49,716 nucleotides of DNA from Pseudomonas nabeulensis (lineage in GTDB: Bacteria; Pseudomonadota; Gammaproteobacteria; Pseudomonadales; Pseudomonadaceae), in assembly GCF_004682045.1 (NCBI RefSeq), contig NZ_QUZT01000051.1:1-49716 (forward strand), read 5' to 3'. This document shows positions 25,304 to 32,913 of this stretch, one piece after another. The position numbers and the translations under genes are program-made. The number at the start of each line of letters is the position of its first letter. Position 1 is the stretch's first letter. The notes beneath the pieces were generated by a model, which was given only the letters and a program-made list of their open reading frames with translations, was not told where the DNA came from and made no database searches.

Positions 25304-26122
25304 TTATTCGAAGTGGATGTCGGCTGTTTGCGCCACGCCGTCTGCGTTACCCGCCCACAGTTCAGCGACACCGCTTTCTGTGATGCGCCCGCCGACTTCA
25401 AAGGCCTGCGGGGCGATCAAGGGGCGTACGCCTCGGTAGGCAAACCGGCGCACGCGCTTATCCGGATGTGCGCGGCAAAACGCGCGCAAGTTCAAGGTGG
25501 CAATCAGCGGCCCATGCACCACCAACCCCGAATAACCTTCGGTGCCGGTGACGTAGGGGTAGTCGTAGTGGATGCGATGGCCGTTGAAGGTCACGGCGCT
25601 GTAGCGAAACAGCAGGGTTGGCGTGGGGTCGACCGCCTCGGACCATTCGCCATGGGGCAGCGCATCACCACTGCCCTGCTTGGGCGGCGTGGGCTCGCGG
25701 TAGACGATGTCCTGTTCTTCGCGAATCGCCAGGCGGCCCTCCTGGGAATAGTCGTGACGTACGGTGACGAACAGCAACGAGCCGGTGCGGCCAGACTTTT
25801 CTTCGACCTGAGTGATGGTCGATACACGGGTGGCCGCTTGCCCGGCGCGCAATGGGTGCAGGAATTCAATACGCCCACCGGCCCACATGCGATTGCGATT
25901 GTCTGCCGGCGGCAGGAAGCCGCCGCGGGCCGGGTGGCCGTCACTGCCCAGCGCCGTTTCCGGCAGCGGGTCCTGGAAGAAACACCACTGCCACAGCGGT
26001 GGGACGTCCGCACCGTCTTCAGGCACCGCTTCACCGAAGGTGGCAGCAATGCGCTTGAGCAGGTTATGGCTCAGGTGGTCGTGGGCGGTTTCACTTCGGC
26101 CGATCCAATCAGTGGCGCTCAT
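25304..26122 (-). CDS. ich: Itaconyl-CoA hydratase (MaoC-like)
   Basis: A 272-residue double-hotdog hydratase. Seen: the N-terminal FAS1-dehydratase-like half with PPLWQWCFFQDPLP, and the C-terminal half with HYDYPYVTGTEGYSGLVVHGPLI in two pieces, typical of mesaconyl-C4/itaconyl-CoA hydratases. In the known pathway (PA0878) it hydrates itaconyl-CoA to (S)-citramalyl-CoA. The ATG at 26122 was chosen over an upstream one at 26200 because GAGGA precedes it and the product then matches the family length. First gene of the operon and divergent from the LysR gene. Confidence 0.85.
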   Translation of the reverse strand: MSATDWIGRSETAHDHLSHNLLKRIAATFGEAVPEDGADVPPLWQWCFFQDPLPETALGSDGHPARGGFLPPADNRNRMWAGGRIEFLHPLRAGQAATRVSTITQVEEKSGRTGSLLFVTVRHDYSQEGRLAIREEQDIVYREPTPPKQGSGDALPHGEWSEAVDPTPTLLFRYSAVTFNGHRIHYDYPYVTGTEGYSGLVVHGPLIATLNLRAFCRAHPDKRVRRFAYRGVRPLIAPQAFEVGGRITESGVAELWAGNADGVAQTADIHFE

Positions 26123-26207
26123 CGGGTGCAGGTCCTCGGGCAGTGAGAGTCTGCCCCGGATCATGCAAGCGCCTGCCCGTTCCGGGAATTTGCATTTCAA
26201 TGAACCC

Positions 26208-26229
26208 GCGTTCGGTTATGCTGAACGCC
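26208..26229. promoter_or_regulatory. LysR-type operator before ich
   Basis: GCGTTC (26208-26213) and GAACGC (26223-26228) form a perfect inverted repeat with a nine-base spacer; TTC-N9-GAA fits LysR geometry. It lies 86-107 bases before the ich start. A smaller TTC-N3-GAA at 26197-26205 lies between it and the gene, where an activation half-site is expected. Confidence 0.72.
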
Positions 26230-26253
26230 ATTTTGAGTACAAACGATATTCTC

Positions 26254-26358
26254 TGTGGGAGCTGGCTTGCCTGCGATGGCGGTGGGTCAGCCAATGAATT
26301 TACCGACTGACACGCCCTTATCGGGGGCAAGTCGAATCGTCGCACCGCCCCTCCCACA
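26254..26358. repeat. Variant REPIN with an insertion in one arm
   Basis: The left arm is GTGGGAGCTGGCTTGCCTGCGA. The right arm reads ATCGGGGGCAAG, then TCGAATCGTCGCACCG, then CCCCTCCCACA, so the usual right arm is extended by about 16 bases. I have the impression that this longer arm recurs in P. fluorescens genomes. It lies in the divergent promoter region of the itaconate regulator. Confidence 0.75.
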
Positions 26359-26385
26359 AGAACCGTGCCCACTCTGGAGCTCTGC

Positions 26386-27276
26386 ATGCACTTCGATCTC
26401 GCCGACCTGCGCCTGTTTATCCATATCGCCGAATCCCCCAGCCTGACCCAGGGCGCCAAGCGTGCATTCCTCTCGCCGGCGGCCGCCAGTGCGCGGATCA
26501 AGGCGCTGGAAGGCCAGCTCGACACGCGCCTGCTGTATCGCGACAGCCGTGGCGTGGAGATCACTCCCGCGGGCGAGCGCCTGTTGCACCATGCGCGGCT
26601 GATCATGCGCCAGGTGGATTACCTCAAGAGCGAGTTCACCCAATACGGCGTGGATTCCGCCGGGCATATCCGCATTTTCGCCAACACCACGGCGGTTACC
26701 GAGTTCCTGCCCGAAGTGCTGGCGGGCTTTCTGTCCCAGCGCCCCGGCGTGACCGTTGACCTGCAAGAGCGCCTGTCCCGGGATATCGTGCGGGGCGTGC
26801 TGGATGGCACCAGCGACATGGGCATCATCGCCGGTCCCGTAGAGGCGTCAGGGTTGCAGGTGCTGCATTTCAGTACCGACGAACTGGTGCTGATGGTGCC
26901 GGTAGGACATCCGCTGGCGGACCAACCCTCGGTGACGCTGGAACAGACCCTCGCCTACCAGCACATCGGCCTGCATGAAGGCAGCACGCTCTTGAGCTTC
27001 CTGCGTGAGCACGTGGAGCGCATCGGCAAGCAGTTGTCGCTGCGTATCCAGGTGTCGAGTTTCGAGGCGATCTGCCGGATGGTCGAGGCTGGCGTGGGCA
27101 TCGGCATCATTCCCGAGTCTGCCGCCACGCGGCACAGCCGCACCATGCAGTTGGTGGCGGTGAAACTGGATGAGCCTTGGGCGATCCGCGAGCGCAGCAT
27201 ACTGGTGCGAGAGTTGGAGGCGCTGCCGGGGACGATTCGGGCGCTGATTGCGACCTTGATGCCCGACAGCGCCTGA
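26386..27276 (+). CDS. LysR regulator of the itaconate cluster
   Basis: A 296-residue LysR regulator: HTH near residues 6-60 (LRLFIHIAESPSLTQGAKRA then SARIKALEGQLDTRLLYRD) followed by an effector domain with TTAVTEFLPEVLAGFLSQRP. It is divergent from ich, as PA0877 is in P. aeruginosa, and is the likely itaconate-responsive regulator of both nearby units. The ATG with TGGAG before it was preferred to a GTG seven codons upstream. Confidence 0.86.
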   Translation: MHFDLADLRLFIHIAESPSLTQGAKRAFLSPAAASARIKALEGQLDTRLLYRDSRGVEITPAGERLLHHARLIMRQVDYLKSEFTQYGVDSAGHIRIFANTTAVTEFLPEVLAGFLSQRPGVTVDLQERLSRDIVRGVLDGTSDMGIIAGPVEASGLQVLHFSTDELVLMVPVGHPLADQPSVTLEQTLAYQHIGLHEGSTLLSFLREHVERIGKQLSLRIQVSSFEAICRMVEAGVGIGIIPESAATRHSRTMQLVAVKLDEPWAIRERSILVRELEALPGTIRALIATLMPDSA

Positions 27277-27285
27277 GCGCATCCG

Positions 27286-27891
27286 CTAAGCCGCTGGCAC
27301 GCCACTGTGAAACCGGAACTCGACGTCGGGTGACTCGATCAGTTCCTGCTCGGCCGCCCTCACCCGCTCGATCACCTGGGCGACGTCTTTGGCGTCACCG
27401 TACTGATAGGCCAGCTTGAGGTAACCCTGGAAATGCCGGGCTTCGCTTTTCAGCAGGCCGAAGTAGAACTTGCCGAGTTCTTCGTCCAAATGCGGCACCA
27501 GTGCTTCGAAACGCTCGCAACTGCGCGCTTCGATAAATGCGCCGACCACCAGCGTATCCACCAGTTTTACCGGCTCGTGGGTGCGCACCACCTTGCGCAA
27601 ACCCGAGGCGTAACGTCCGGCATTCAGTTGACGCAGCTCGACCTTGCGCTTTTTCATCAGGCGCATGACTTGTTCGTGGTGCACCAGTTCTTCGCGGGCC
27701 AGGCGCGACATCATGTTGATCAGGTCAACATGGCTGTAGTACTTGGCGATCAGGCTCAAAGCGGTACTGGCGGCTTTGAATTCGCAGTTCTTGTGGTCGA
27801 TCAGCAGGGTTTCCTGATCGGCCAGCGCGGCCTGGACCCAGGCGTCGGGGGTGCGGCAACCGAGGAATTCGTGGATTTCTGGCAGGTTCAT
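27286..27891 (-). CDS. miaE: tRNA-(ms2io6A)-hydroxylase MiaE
   Basis: A 201-residue diiron monooxygenase that hydroxylates the isopentenyl group of ms2i6A37 in tRNA. The four-helix iron ligands are visible: Glu37 in NCEFKAAS, Glu68/His71 in EELVHHE, Glu121 in FIEARSCERFE and Glu150/His153 in SEARHFQGY. The internal ATG (27891) was chosen since the family begins with a short leader before the first helix; the longer frame to 27960 adds a basic, unlikely extension. Convergent with the LysR gene. Confidence 0.92.
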   Translation of the reverse strand: MNLPEIHEFLGCRTPDAWVQAALADQETLLIDHKNCEFKAASTALSLIAKYYSHVDLINMMSRLAREELVHHEQVMRLMKKRKVELRQLNAGRYASGLRKVVRTHEPVKLVDTLVVGAFIEARSCERFEALVPHLDEELGKFYFGLLKSEARHFQGYLKLAYQYGDAKDVAQVIERVRAAEQELIESPDVEFRFHSGVPAA

Positions 27892-27965
27892 CGGGCTCAC
27901 GGGCAAAAGGATCACAAAAGGCCGGCGATTATACCGACCCCGCCGCAGACCACCAGCCACCGGCC

Positions 27966-28008
27966 TTGATGTGTATCAACATGCCCTCTCGCGGGCAGCA
28001 ACTATAGT
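27966..28008 (+). promoter_or_regulatory. ANR/FNR box and promoter of the usp gene
   Basis: TTGAT-GTGT-ATCAA at 27966-27979 is a perfect ANR/FNR box. A -10-like TATAGT at 28003-28008 places transcription start near 28014, putting the box centre at about -41.5, the usual activating position. The Usp gene start lies 30 bases further on. Confidence 0.78.
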
Positions 28009-28043
28009 AGTTGCATGCCCGTTATTGACTGGAGATCCCGACC

Positions 28044-28907
28044 ATGCAAGCCATCCGCAGCATCCTGGTGGTCATCGAGCCCGAGCACTCGGAAAGCCTG
28101 GCCCTCAAGCGCGCCAAGCTGATCGCCGGGGTCACCGGCGCGCACCTGCATTTACTGGTGTGTGACAAGAAGCATGAGCATTCGGCGTTACTGGCCCTGC
28201 TCAAGGCGGGCTTGCAGGAGGATGGCTATAGCGTCACCACCGAGCAAGCCTGGAATGACAGCCTGCATGAAACCATCATCGATGTGCAGCAGGCCGAAGG
28301 CTGTGGCCTGGTGATCAAGCAGCACTTCCCCGACAGCCCACTGAAAAAAGCCCTGCTGACCCCGGCGGACTGGAAGTTGCTGCGTTACTGCCCGACGGCG
28401 GTGTTGCTGGTCAAGACGTCTGCACCGTGGGCCGGTCGGGTGATTCTGGCGGCCATCGACGTGGGTAACAGCGACGGTGAACACCGTTCGTTGCATAACT
28501 CGATCATCGACCATGGCTTCGACATCGCCAGCCTGGCCAAGGCGCAATTGCATGTGATCAGCGCCCATCCGTCGCCGATGCTGTCGGCGGCAGACCCGAC
28601 CTTTCAGCTCAAGGAAACCATCGAGGCGCGGTATCGCGAGCAGTGCCGGGCGTTCCAGGCCGAATTCGACGTGGACGACAAGCACCTGCACATCATGGAA
28701 GGCCCGGCGGATGTGTTGATTCCGCACACGGCCAAACAGTTGGATGCGGCGGTGACCATTATCGGGACAGTGGCGCGAACGGGGATTTCCGGGGCGTTGA
28801 TAGGTAATACCGCTGAGGTGATCCTGGATGCGGTGGAAAGTGATGTGCTGGTGCTTAAGCCTCAGGAGCTGATGGATCACCTGGAAGAGCTGGCGAGCAA
28901 AACCTGA
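28044..28907 (+). CDS. Tandem universal stress protein (UspE-like)
   Basis: A 287-residue protein with two Usp domains (about residues 1-135 and 140-280). The second domain ends with the ATP-loop pattern IIGTVARTGISGALIGNTAEVILDAV, split here as GTVARTGISG and GNTAEVIL. In pseudomonads such proteins help survival without oxygen; the upstream ANR box supports oxygen-limited induction. Monocistronic, followed by a REPIN and a convergent DUF1289 gene. Confidence 0.88.
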   Translation: MQAIRSILVVIEPEHSESLALKRAKLIAGVTGAHLHLLVCDKKHEHSALLALLKAGLQEDGYSVTTEQAWNDSLHETIIDVQQAEGCGLVIKQHFPDSPLKKALLTPADWKLLRYCPTAVLLVKTSAPWAGRVILAAIDVGNSDGEHRSLHNSIIDHGFDIASLAKAQLHVISAHPSPMLSAADPTFQLKETIEARYREQCRAFQAEFDVDDKHLHIMEGPADVLIPHTAKQLDAAVTIIGTVARTGISGALIGNTAEVILDAVESDVLVLKPQELMDHLEELASKT

Positions 28908-28925
28908 ACATTATGGAGATCACAA

Positions 28926-29014
28926 TGTGGGAGGGGGCTTGCCCCCGATAGGGGAGTGTCAGCTACCAACTGTACAGCTGACACACCGCCATCGGGGGCA
29001 AGCCCCCTCCCACA
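28926..29014. repeat. REPIN between convergent usp and DUF1289 genes
   Basis: Inverted GGGAGGGGGCTTGCCCCCGA arms; spacer contains GTCAGCTACCAACTGTACAGCTGAC, itself partly palindromic (GTCAGCT...AGCTGAC). Confidence 0.9.
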
Positions 29015-29028
29015 TTGGAATGGTATTG

Positions 29029-29499
29029 TCAGTCAGAAAACACGTCTTTCAGAAACCCCGGTGCGATGTAGCGCTGGTAATGCGCCTCCGACAGGATAAA
29101 AAACTCCCGATCGATTGCATCGCGCAGATCCGGCAGCGCCCACTCACGAAACTCCGGCAATAACACCATGCCATACGCCTCCAGGTTGGAAATCACCCGC
29201 GCGCCCCGTGCGATCAACTGGTACGCCCAGCAGTACTCAGACTGATGGGGCACAAAGCGAATCTTGCGTTGCTCCAACTGGCTACGCAGCAGCTTGGGGT
29301 CGAAAACCTCGACTTTACCGGCCATCACCTGCACCAACAGCTGTTCCAGCCTTAGCCACACCGCGCGTTTTTCTTCTTCGTTATAGCCATTCCACTGAAT
29401 CACTTCGTGGTGAAAACGCTTGCAGCCACGGCACACGAGATCGCCGTAGACCGTGGAACACAGGCCTACGCAGGGGGTCTTGATGGTTTGGTTGGACAT
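29029..29499 (-). CDS. DUF1289-domain protein
   Basis: A 156-residue protein whose first 60 residues carry the DUF1289 pattern: TPCVGLCSTVYGDLVCRGCKRFHHEV, given here as CVGLC and CRGCKRF, four cysteines likely to bind a metal or iron-sulfur centre, followed by EVIQWNGYNEEEKRAVWLRL. The C-terminal half has no motif I can name. Function of the family is unsettled. The start at 29499 lacks a strong ribosome binding site; a GTG at 29511 is an alternative. Adjacent to acnB and divergent from it. Confidence 0.82.
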   Translation of the reverse strand: MSNQTIKTPCVGLCSTVYGDLVCRGCKRFHHEVIQWNGYNEEEKRAVWLRLEQLLVQVMAGKVEVFDPKLLRSQLEQRKIRFVPHQSEYCWAYQLIARGARVISNLEAYGMVLLPEFREWALPDLRDAIDREFFILSEAHYQRYIAPGFLKDVFSD

Positions 29500-29608
29500 G
29501 GGCAAAGACACGCAAATCAGCGAAACAATGCGCCATGTTAGCCCTTTGTCTAACCTGGATCACCCTGCAAACTTGGTTAGGCAACTTACCTTTAGAAATT
29601 TTTTGCCG

Positions 29609-29896
29609 TAGAATCATCCGGCCTTGTAAGGCGCCAATAATCCGCTGGAAGCTGTTTTCAAAGCGTCACGAGCACAGTCGTTCCTTCAGAACGGTGTTGG
29701 CGATGGTCCATGACTCGGTAGGTCAGAGCCCTCGCCAACCCTCATCAGCCCCGTTCTGCAGGCGTAAAACTTTGAAAGCAGCTTCTGTGAGGAATGCCGG
29801 CAGCGCTGGCTTTGCGGCCCAAAAAGCCCCCGAGCGCATGCGTGCCGTTCATTTCTGGATGAGCGTCCCGTGGGACCACTGATGAGGGTAATAACT
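29609..29896 (+). ncRNA. Long structured 5' leader of acnB
   Basis: The region between the DUF1289 gene and acnB (29500-29896) holds no gene. A -10-like TAGAAT (29609-29614) would start a leader of about 276 nucleotides. It can fold into nested stems: outer 16 base pairs between 29648-29663 and 29770-29785 with one G-U pair; then CAGAACGG (29687-29694) with 29751-29758; then GTTGGCGA (29696-29703) with 29732-29739; then TGAC (29711-29714) with 29722-29725. No U-run follows, so this is more like a leader than a terminated small RNA. Upstream, GTTAG...CTAAC near 29536-29553 is a minor repeat. Confidence 0.6.
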
Positions 29897-32506
29897 GTGC
29901 TTGAAGCCTACCGCAAACATATCGAAGAGCGTGCAGCCCTGGGTATTGTTCCCCAGCCGCTTAACGCCGAACAAACCGCAGGCCTGGTCGAGCTGCTGAA
30001 AAATCCTCCGGCTGGCGAAGAAGAATTCCTCGTTGACCTGATCACCAACCGCATTCCACCTGGTGTTGACGAAGCTGCCTACGTCAAGGCCGGTTTCCTG
30101 TCTGCCCTGGCCAAGGGCGAAGCCACTTCCCCCCTGATCGACAAGAAACGCGCTGTTGAACTGCTCGGCACCATGCAAGGCGGCTACAACATCGTGACCC
30201 TGGTCGAACTGCTGGACGACGCCGAGCTAGCTCCGGTTGCCGCTGCTCAGCTCAAGCACACCCTGCTGATGTTCGATGCGTTCCACGACGTGGCTGAAAA
30301 AGCCAAGAACGGCAACGAACACGCCAAAGCCGTGATCCAGTCCTGGGCCGACGGCGAGTGGTTCAAGAACCGCCCGACCCTGGCCGACAAGATCAGCCTG
30401 CGCGTCTTCAAGGTCACCGGCGAAACCAACACCGACGACCTGTCCCCTGCCCCGGACGCCTGGTCCCGCCCTGACATCCCGCTGCACGCCCTGGCCATGC
30501 TGAAAATGGCTCGCGAAGGCATCGTGCCGGACGAGCAAGGCAAGACCGGCCCGATGAAGCAGATCGAAGAAATGCGCGGCCAAGGCTTCCCGATCGCCTA
30601 CGTCGGTGACGTGGTCGGTACCGGTTCGTCGCGTAAGTCGGCGACCAACTCCGTACTGTGGTTCTTCGGCGACGACGTACCTTACGTGCCGAACAAGCGC
30701 GCCGGCGGCTTCTGCTTCGGCAGCAAGATCGCTCCAATCTTCTACAACACCATGGAAGATGCGGGCGCACTGCCAATCGAGTTCGACGTTACCAACATGA
30801 ACATGGGCGACGTGATCGACCTGTACCCGCATGCTGGCAAAGTCTGCAAACACGGCACCGACGAAGTCCTGACCACCTTCGAAATGAAGACCCCGGTCCT
30901 GTTGGACGAAGTCCGCGCCGGCGGCCGTATCCCGCTGATCATCGGTCGCGGTCTGACCGAGAAAGCGCGTGCCGAACTGGGCCTGGGCCCTACCGACCTG
31001 TTCAAACTGCCGGAAGCACCTGTCGACACTGGCAAGGGTTACACCCTGGCACAGAAAATGGTCGGCAAGGCGTGCGGCCTGCCGGAAGGCAAAGGCGTTC
31101 GTCCAGGCACCTACTGCGAGCCTAAGATGACCACCGTGGGTTCCCAGGACACCACCGGCCCAATGACCCGTGATGAACTGAAAGACCTGGCGTGCCTGGG
31201 CTTCTCGACTGACCTGGTGATGCAGTCCTTCTGCCACACCGCGGCTTACCCTAAGCCGATCGACGTGACCACCCACCACACCCTGCCTGACTTCATCATG
31301 ACCCGTGGCGGTGTATCGCTGCGTCCAGGCGACGGCATCATCCACAGCTGGCTGAACCGCATGCTGCTGCCGGACACCGTGGGCACCGGTGGTGACTCCC
31401 ATACCCGCTTCCCGATGGGCATCTCGTTCCCGGCCGGTTCTGGCCTGGTGGCGTTCGCCGCAGCCACTGGCGTCATGCCACTGGACATGCCGGAATCGAT
31501 CCTGGTGCGCTTCAAAGGCAAGATGAAACCTGGCATCACCCTGCGTGACCTGGTTCATGCCATTCCTTACTACGCGATCCAGTCGGGTCTGCTGACTGTC
31601 GAGAAGAAAGGCAAGAAGAACGCCTTCTCCGGCCGCATCCTGGAAATCGAAGGCCTGAACGACCTGACGTTGGAACAAGCTTTCGAGCTGTCCGACGCCT
31701 CGGCTGAACGTTCGGCTGCCGGTTGCACCATCAAGCTGTCGAAAGAGTCCGTCACCGAGTACCTGAACTCCAACATCACCCTGCTGCGCTGGATGATCGG
31801 TGAAGGCTACGGCGATGCACGTACCCTGGAACGTCGCGCCCAAGCGATGGAAGCCTGGGTCAAGAACCCTGAGCTGATGGAAGCCGATGCCGACGCCGAA
31901 TACGCCGAAGTCATCGAGATCGACCTGTCGGAAATCAACGAGCCTATCCTCTGCGCACCGAACGATCCGGACGATGCCCGTCTGCTGTCGAGCGTTGCCG
32001 GCGAGAAGATCGACGAAGTGTTCATCGGTTCGTGCATGACCAACATTGGTCACTTCCGCGCTGCCGGTAAACTGCTGGAACAGGTCAAGGGTCAGCTGCC
32101 AACCCGTCTGTGGCTGTCGCCGCCGACCAAGATGGACGCTCATCAACTGACCGAAGAAGGCTACTACGGCATCTACGGCAAGGCTGGCGCGCGCATGGAA
32201 ATGCCGGGCTGCTCGCTGTGCATGGGTAACCAGGCACGTGTAGAGCCGAACTCGACCGTTGTGTCGACTTCGACCCGTAACTTCCCGAACCGTCTGGGTG
32301 ACGGCGCCAACGTCTACCTGGCCTCGGCCGAGTTGGCGGCAGTCGCCTCCACCCTGGGTCGCTTGCCGACTGTCGAAGAGTACATGGGTTACGCAGCGAA
32401 ACTGGACACCATGGCCAGTGACGTCTACCGCTACCTGAACTTCGACCAGATCGCCGAGTTCCGCAAGATCGCAGCAAGCGCCAACATCCCGGTGGTTCAA
32501 GCCTAA
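29897..32506 (+). CDS. acnB: Aconitate hydratase B
   Basis: An 869-residue bifunctional aconitase 2/2-methylisocitrate dehydratase. It starts VLEAYRKHIEERAALGIVP, matching known AcnB N-termini, so the GTG at 29897, with GAGGG eight bases before it, was chosen over an ATG at 29882. The N-terminal HEAT-like domain, swivelling domain and catalytic core are full length; the iron-sulfur cysteines lie in CMTNIGHF and GCSLCMGNQ near the C-terminus. It interconverts citrate and isocitrate in the TCA cycle and in the methylcitrate route. AcnB of gammaproteobacteria can also bind RNA when iron is low. Ends at a clear terminator. Confidence 0.97.
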   Translation: MLEAYRKHIEERAALGIVPQPLNAEQTAGLVELLKNPPAGEEEFLVDLITNRIPPGVDEAAYVKAGFLSALAKGEATSPLIDKKRAVELLGTMQGGYNIVTLVELLDDAELAPVAAAQLKHTLLMFDAFHDVAEKAKNGNEHAKAVIQSWADGEWFKNRPTLADKISLRVFKVTGETNTDDLSPAPDAWSRPDIPLHALAMLKMAREGIVPDEQGKTGPMKQIEEMRGQGFPIAYVGDVVGTGSSRKSATNSVLWFFGDDVPYVPNKRAGGFCFGSKIAPIFYNTMEDAGALPIEFDVTNMNMGDVIDLYPHAGKVCKHGTDEVLTTFEMKTPVLLDEVRAGGRIPLIIGRGLTEKARAELGLGPTDLFKLPEAPVDTGKGYTLAQKMVGKACGLPEGKGVRPGTYCEPKMTTVGSQDTTGPMTRDELKDLACLGFSTDLVMQSFCHTAAYPKPIDVTTHHTLPDFIMTRGGVSLRPGDGIIHSWLNRMLLPDTVGTGGDSHTRFPMGISFPAGSGLVAFAAATGVMPLDMPESILVRFKGKMKPGITLRDLVHAIPYYAIQSGLLTVEKKGKKNAFSGRILEIEGLNDLTLEQAFELSDASAERSAAGCTIKLSKESVTEYLNSNITLLRWMIGEGYGDARTLERRAQAMEAWVKNPELMEADADAEYAEVIEIDLSEINEPILCAPNDPDDARLLSSVAGEKIDEVFIGSCMTNIGHFRAAGKLLEQVKGQLPTRLWLSPPTKMDAHQLTEEGYYGIYGKAGARMEMPGCSLCMGNQARVEPNSTVVSTSTRNFPNRLGDGANVYLASAELAAVASTLGRLPTVEEYMGYAAKLDTMASDVYRYLNFDQIAEFRKIAASANIPVVQA

Positions 32507-32525
32507 GGGTGTGTTGATGTAAAAG

Positions 32526-32559
32526 ACGCCGCGTATTCCACGATACGCGGCGTTTTTTT
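32526..32559 (+). terminator. Rho-independent terminator of acnB
   Basis: A perfect 11-base stem, ACGCCGCGTAT (32526-32536) with ATACGCGGCGT (32543-32553), six-base loop, then a run of seven T. Confidence 0.95.
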
Positions 32560-32597
32560 GTGCCTGGAATACAGTATTTGCAGCCCTACAAAACAAA

Positions 32598-32877
32598 TGT
32601 GGGAGGGGGCTTGCCCCCGATAGCAGCGTGTCAGCCAATAAATCTGGCACTGATACACCGCCATCGGGGGTAAGCCCTAATGCCAGTCAGTTAAGGCAAA
32701 GACTGTACCTGTGGCGAGGGAGCTTGCTCCCGCTGGGCCGCGAAGCGGCCCCAGCTCTTTGTTTTAAAAGACTGGGCCTGCTGCGCAGTCCAGCGGGAGC
32801 AAGCTCCCTCGCCACAGGTTACTTTTTATCCTTCCGATCTCTTAACTGACTGGCATTGGGGCAAGCCCCCTCCCACA
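32598..32877. repeat. REPIN split by a nested inverted-repeat element
   Basis: A REPIN of the GGGAGGGGGCTTGCCCCCGA type is interrupted within its right arm. The left flank ends GGGGTAAGCCC (32667-32677) and the right flank resumes GGGGCAAGCCC (32858-32868), an 11-base near-duplication. Between them lies the element at 32679-32857. With the terminator this accounts for most of the 407-base gap between acnB and the transporter gene; no gene is present. Confidence 0.85.
32679..32857. mobile_element. MITE-like element carrying a second REPIN type
   Basis: A 179-base segment bounded by perfect 17-base terminal inverted repeats, AATGCCAGTCAGTTAAG (32679-32695) and its complement (32841-32857). Inside is a perfect 30-base inverted repeat (32707-32736 with 32790-32819) built on the REP core GCGAGGGAGCTTGCTCCCGC, plus an inner hairpin GGGCCG/CGGCCC (32735-32751). 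No coding capacity. The 11-base flanking near-duplication and long terminal repeats suggest mobilisation by a transposase elsewhere in the genome. Confidence 0.78.
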
Positions 32878-32913
32878 TTTAGAGCTGCACAGCCTGAAAG
32901 ACTGCGCCCTGAC

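Noticed and set aside
29882..29896. ATG upstream as the acnB start
   Set aside because: It adds five residues not found in AcnB proteins; the GTG at 29897 has the better-spaced GAGGG.
30227..32650. An 807-codon open frame antisense to acnB
   Set aside because: It runs opposite a complete, strongly conserved gene; long antisense frames are expected in high-GC DNA and no protein-like motif is seen.
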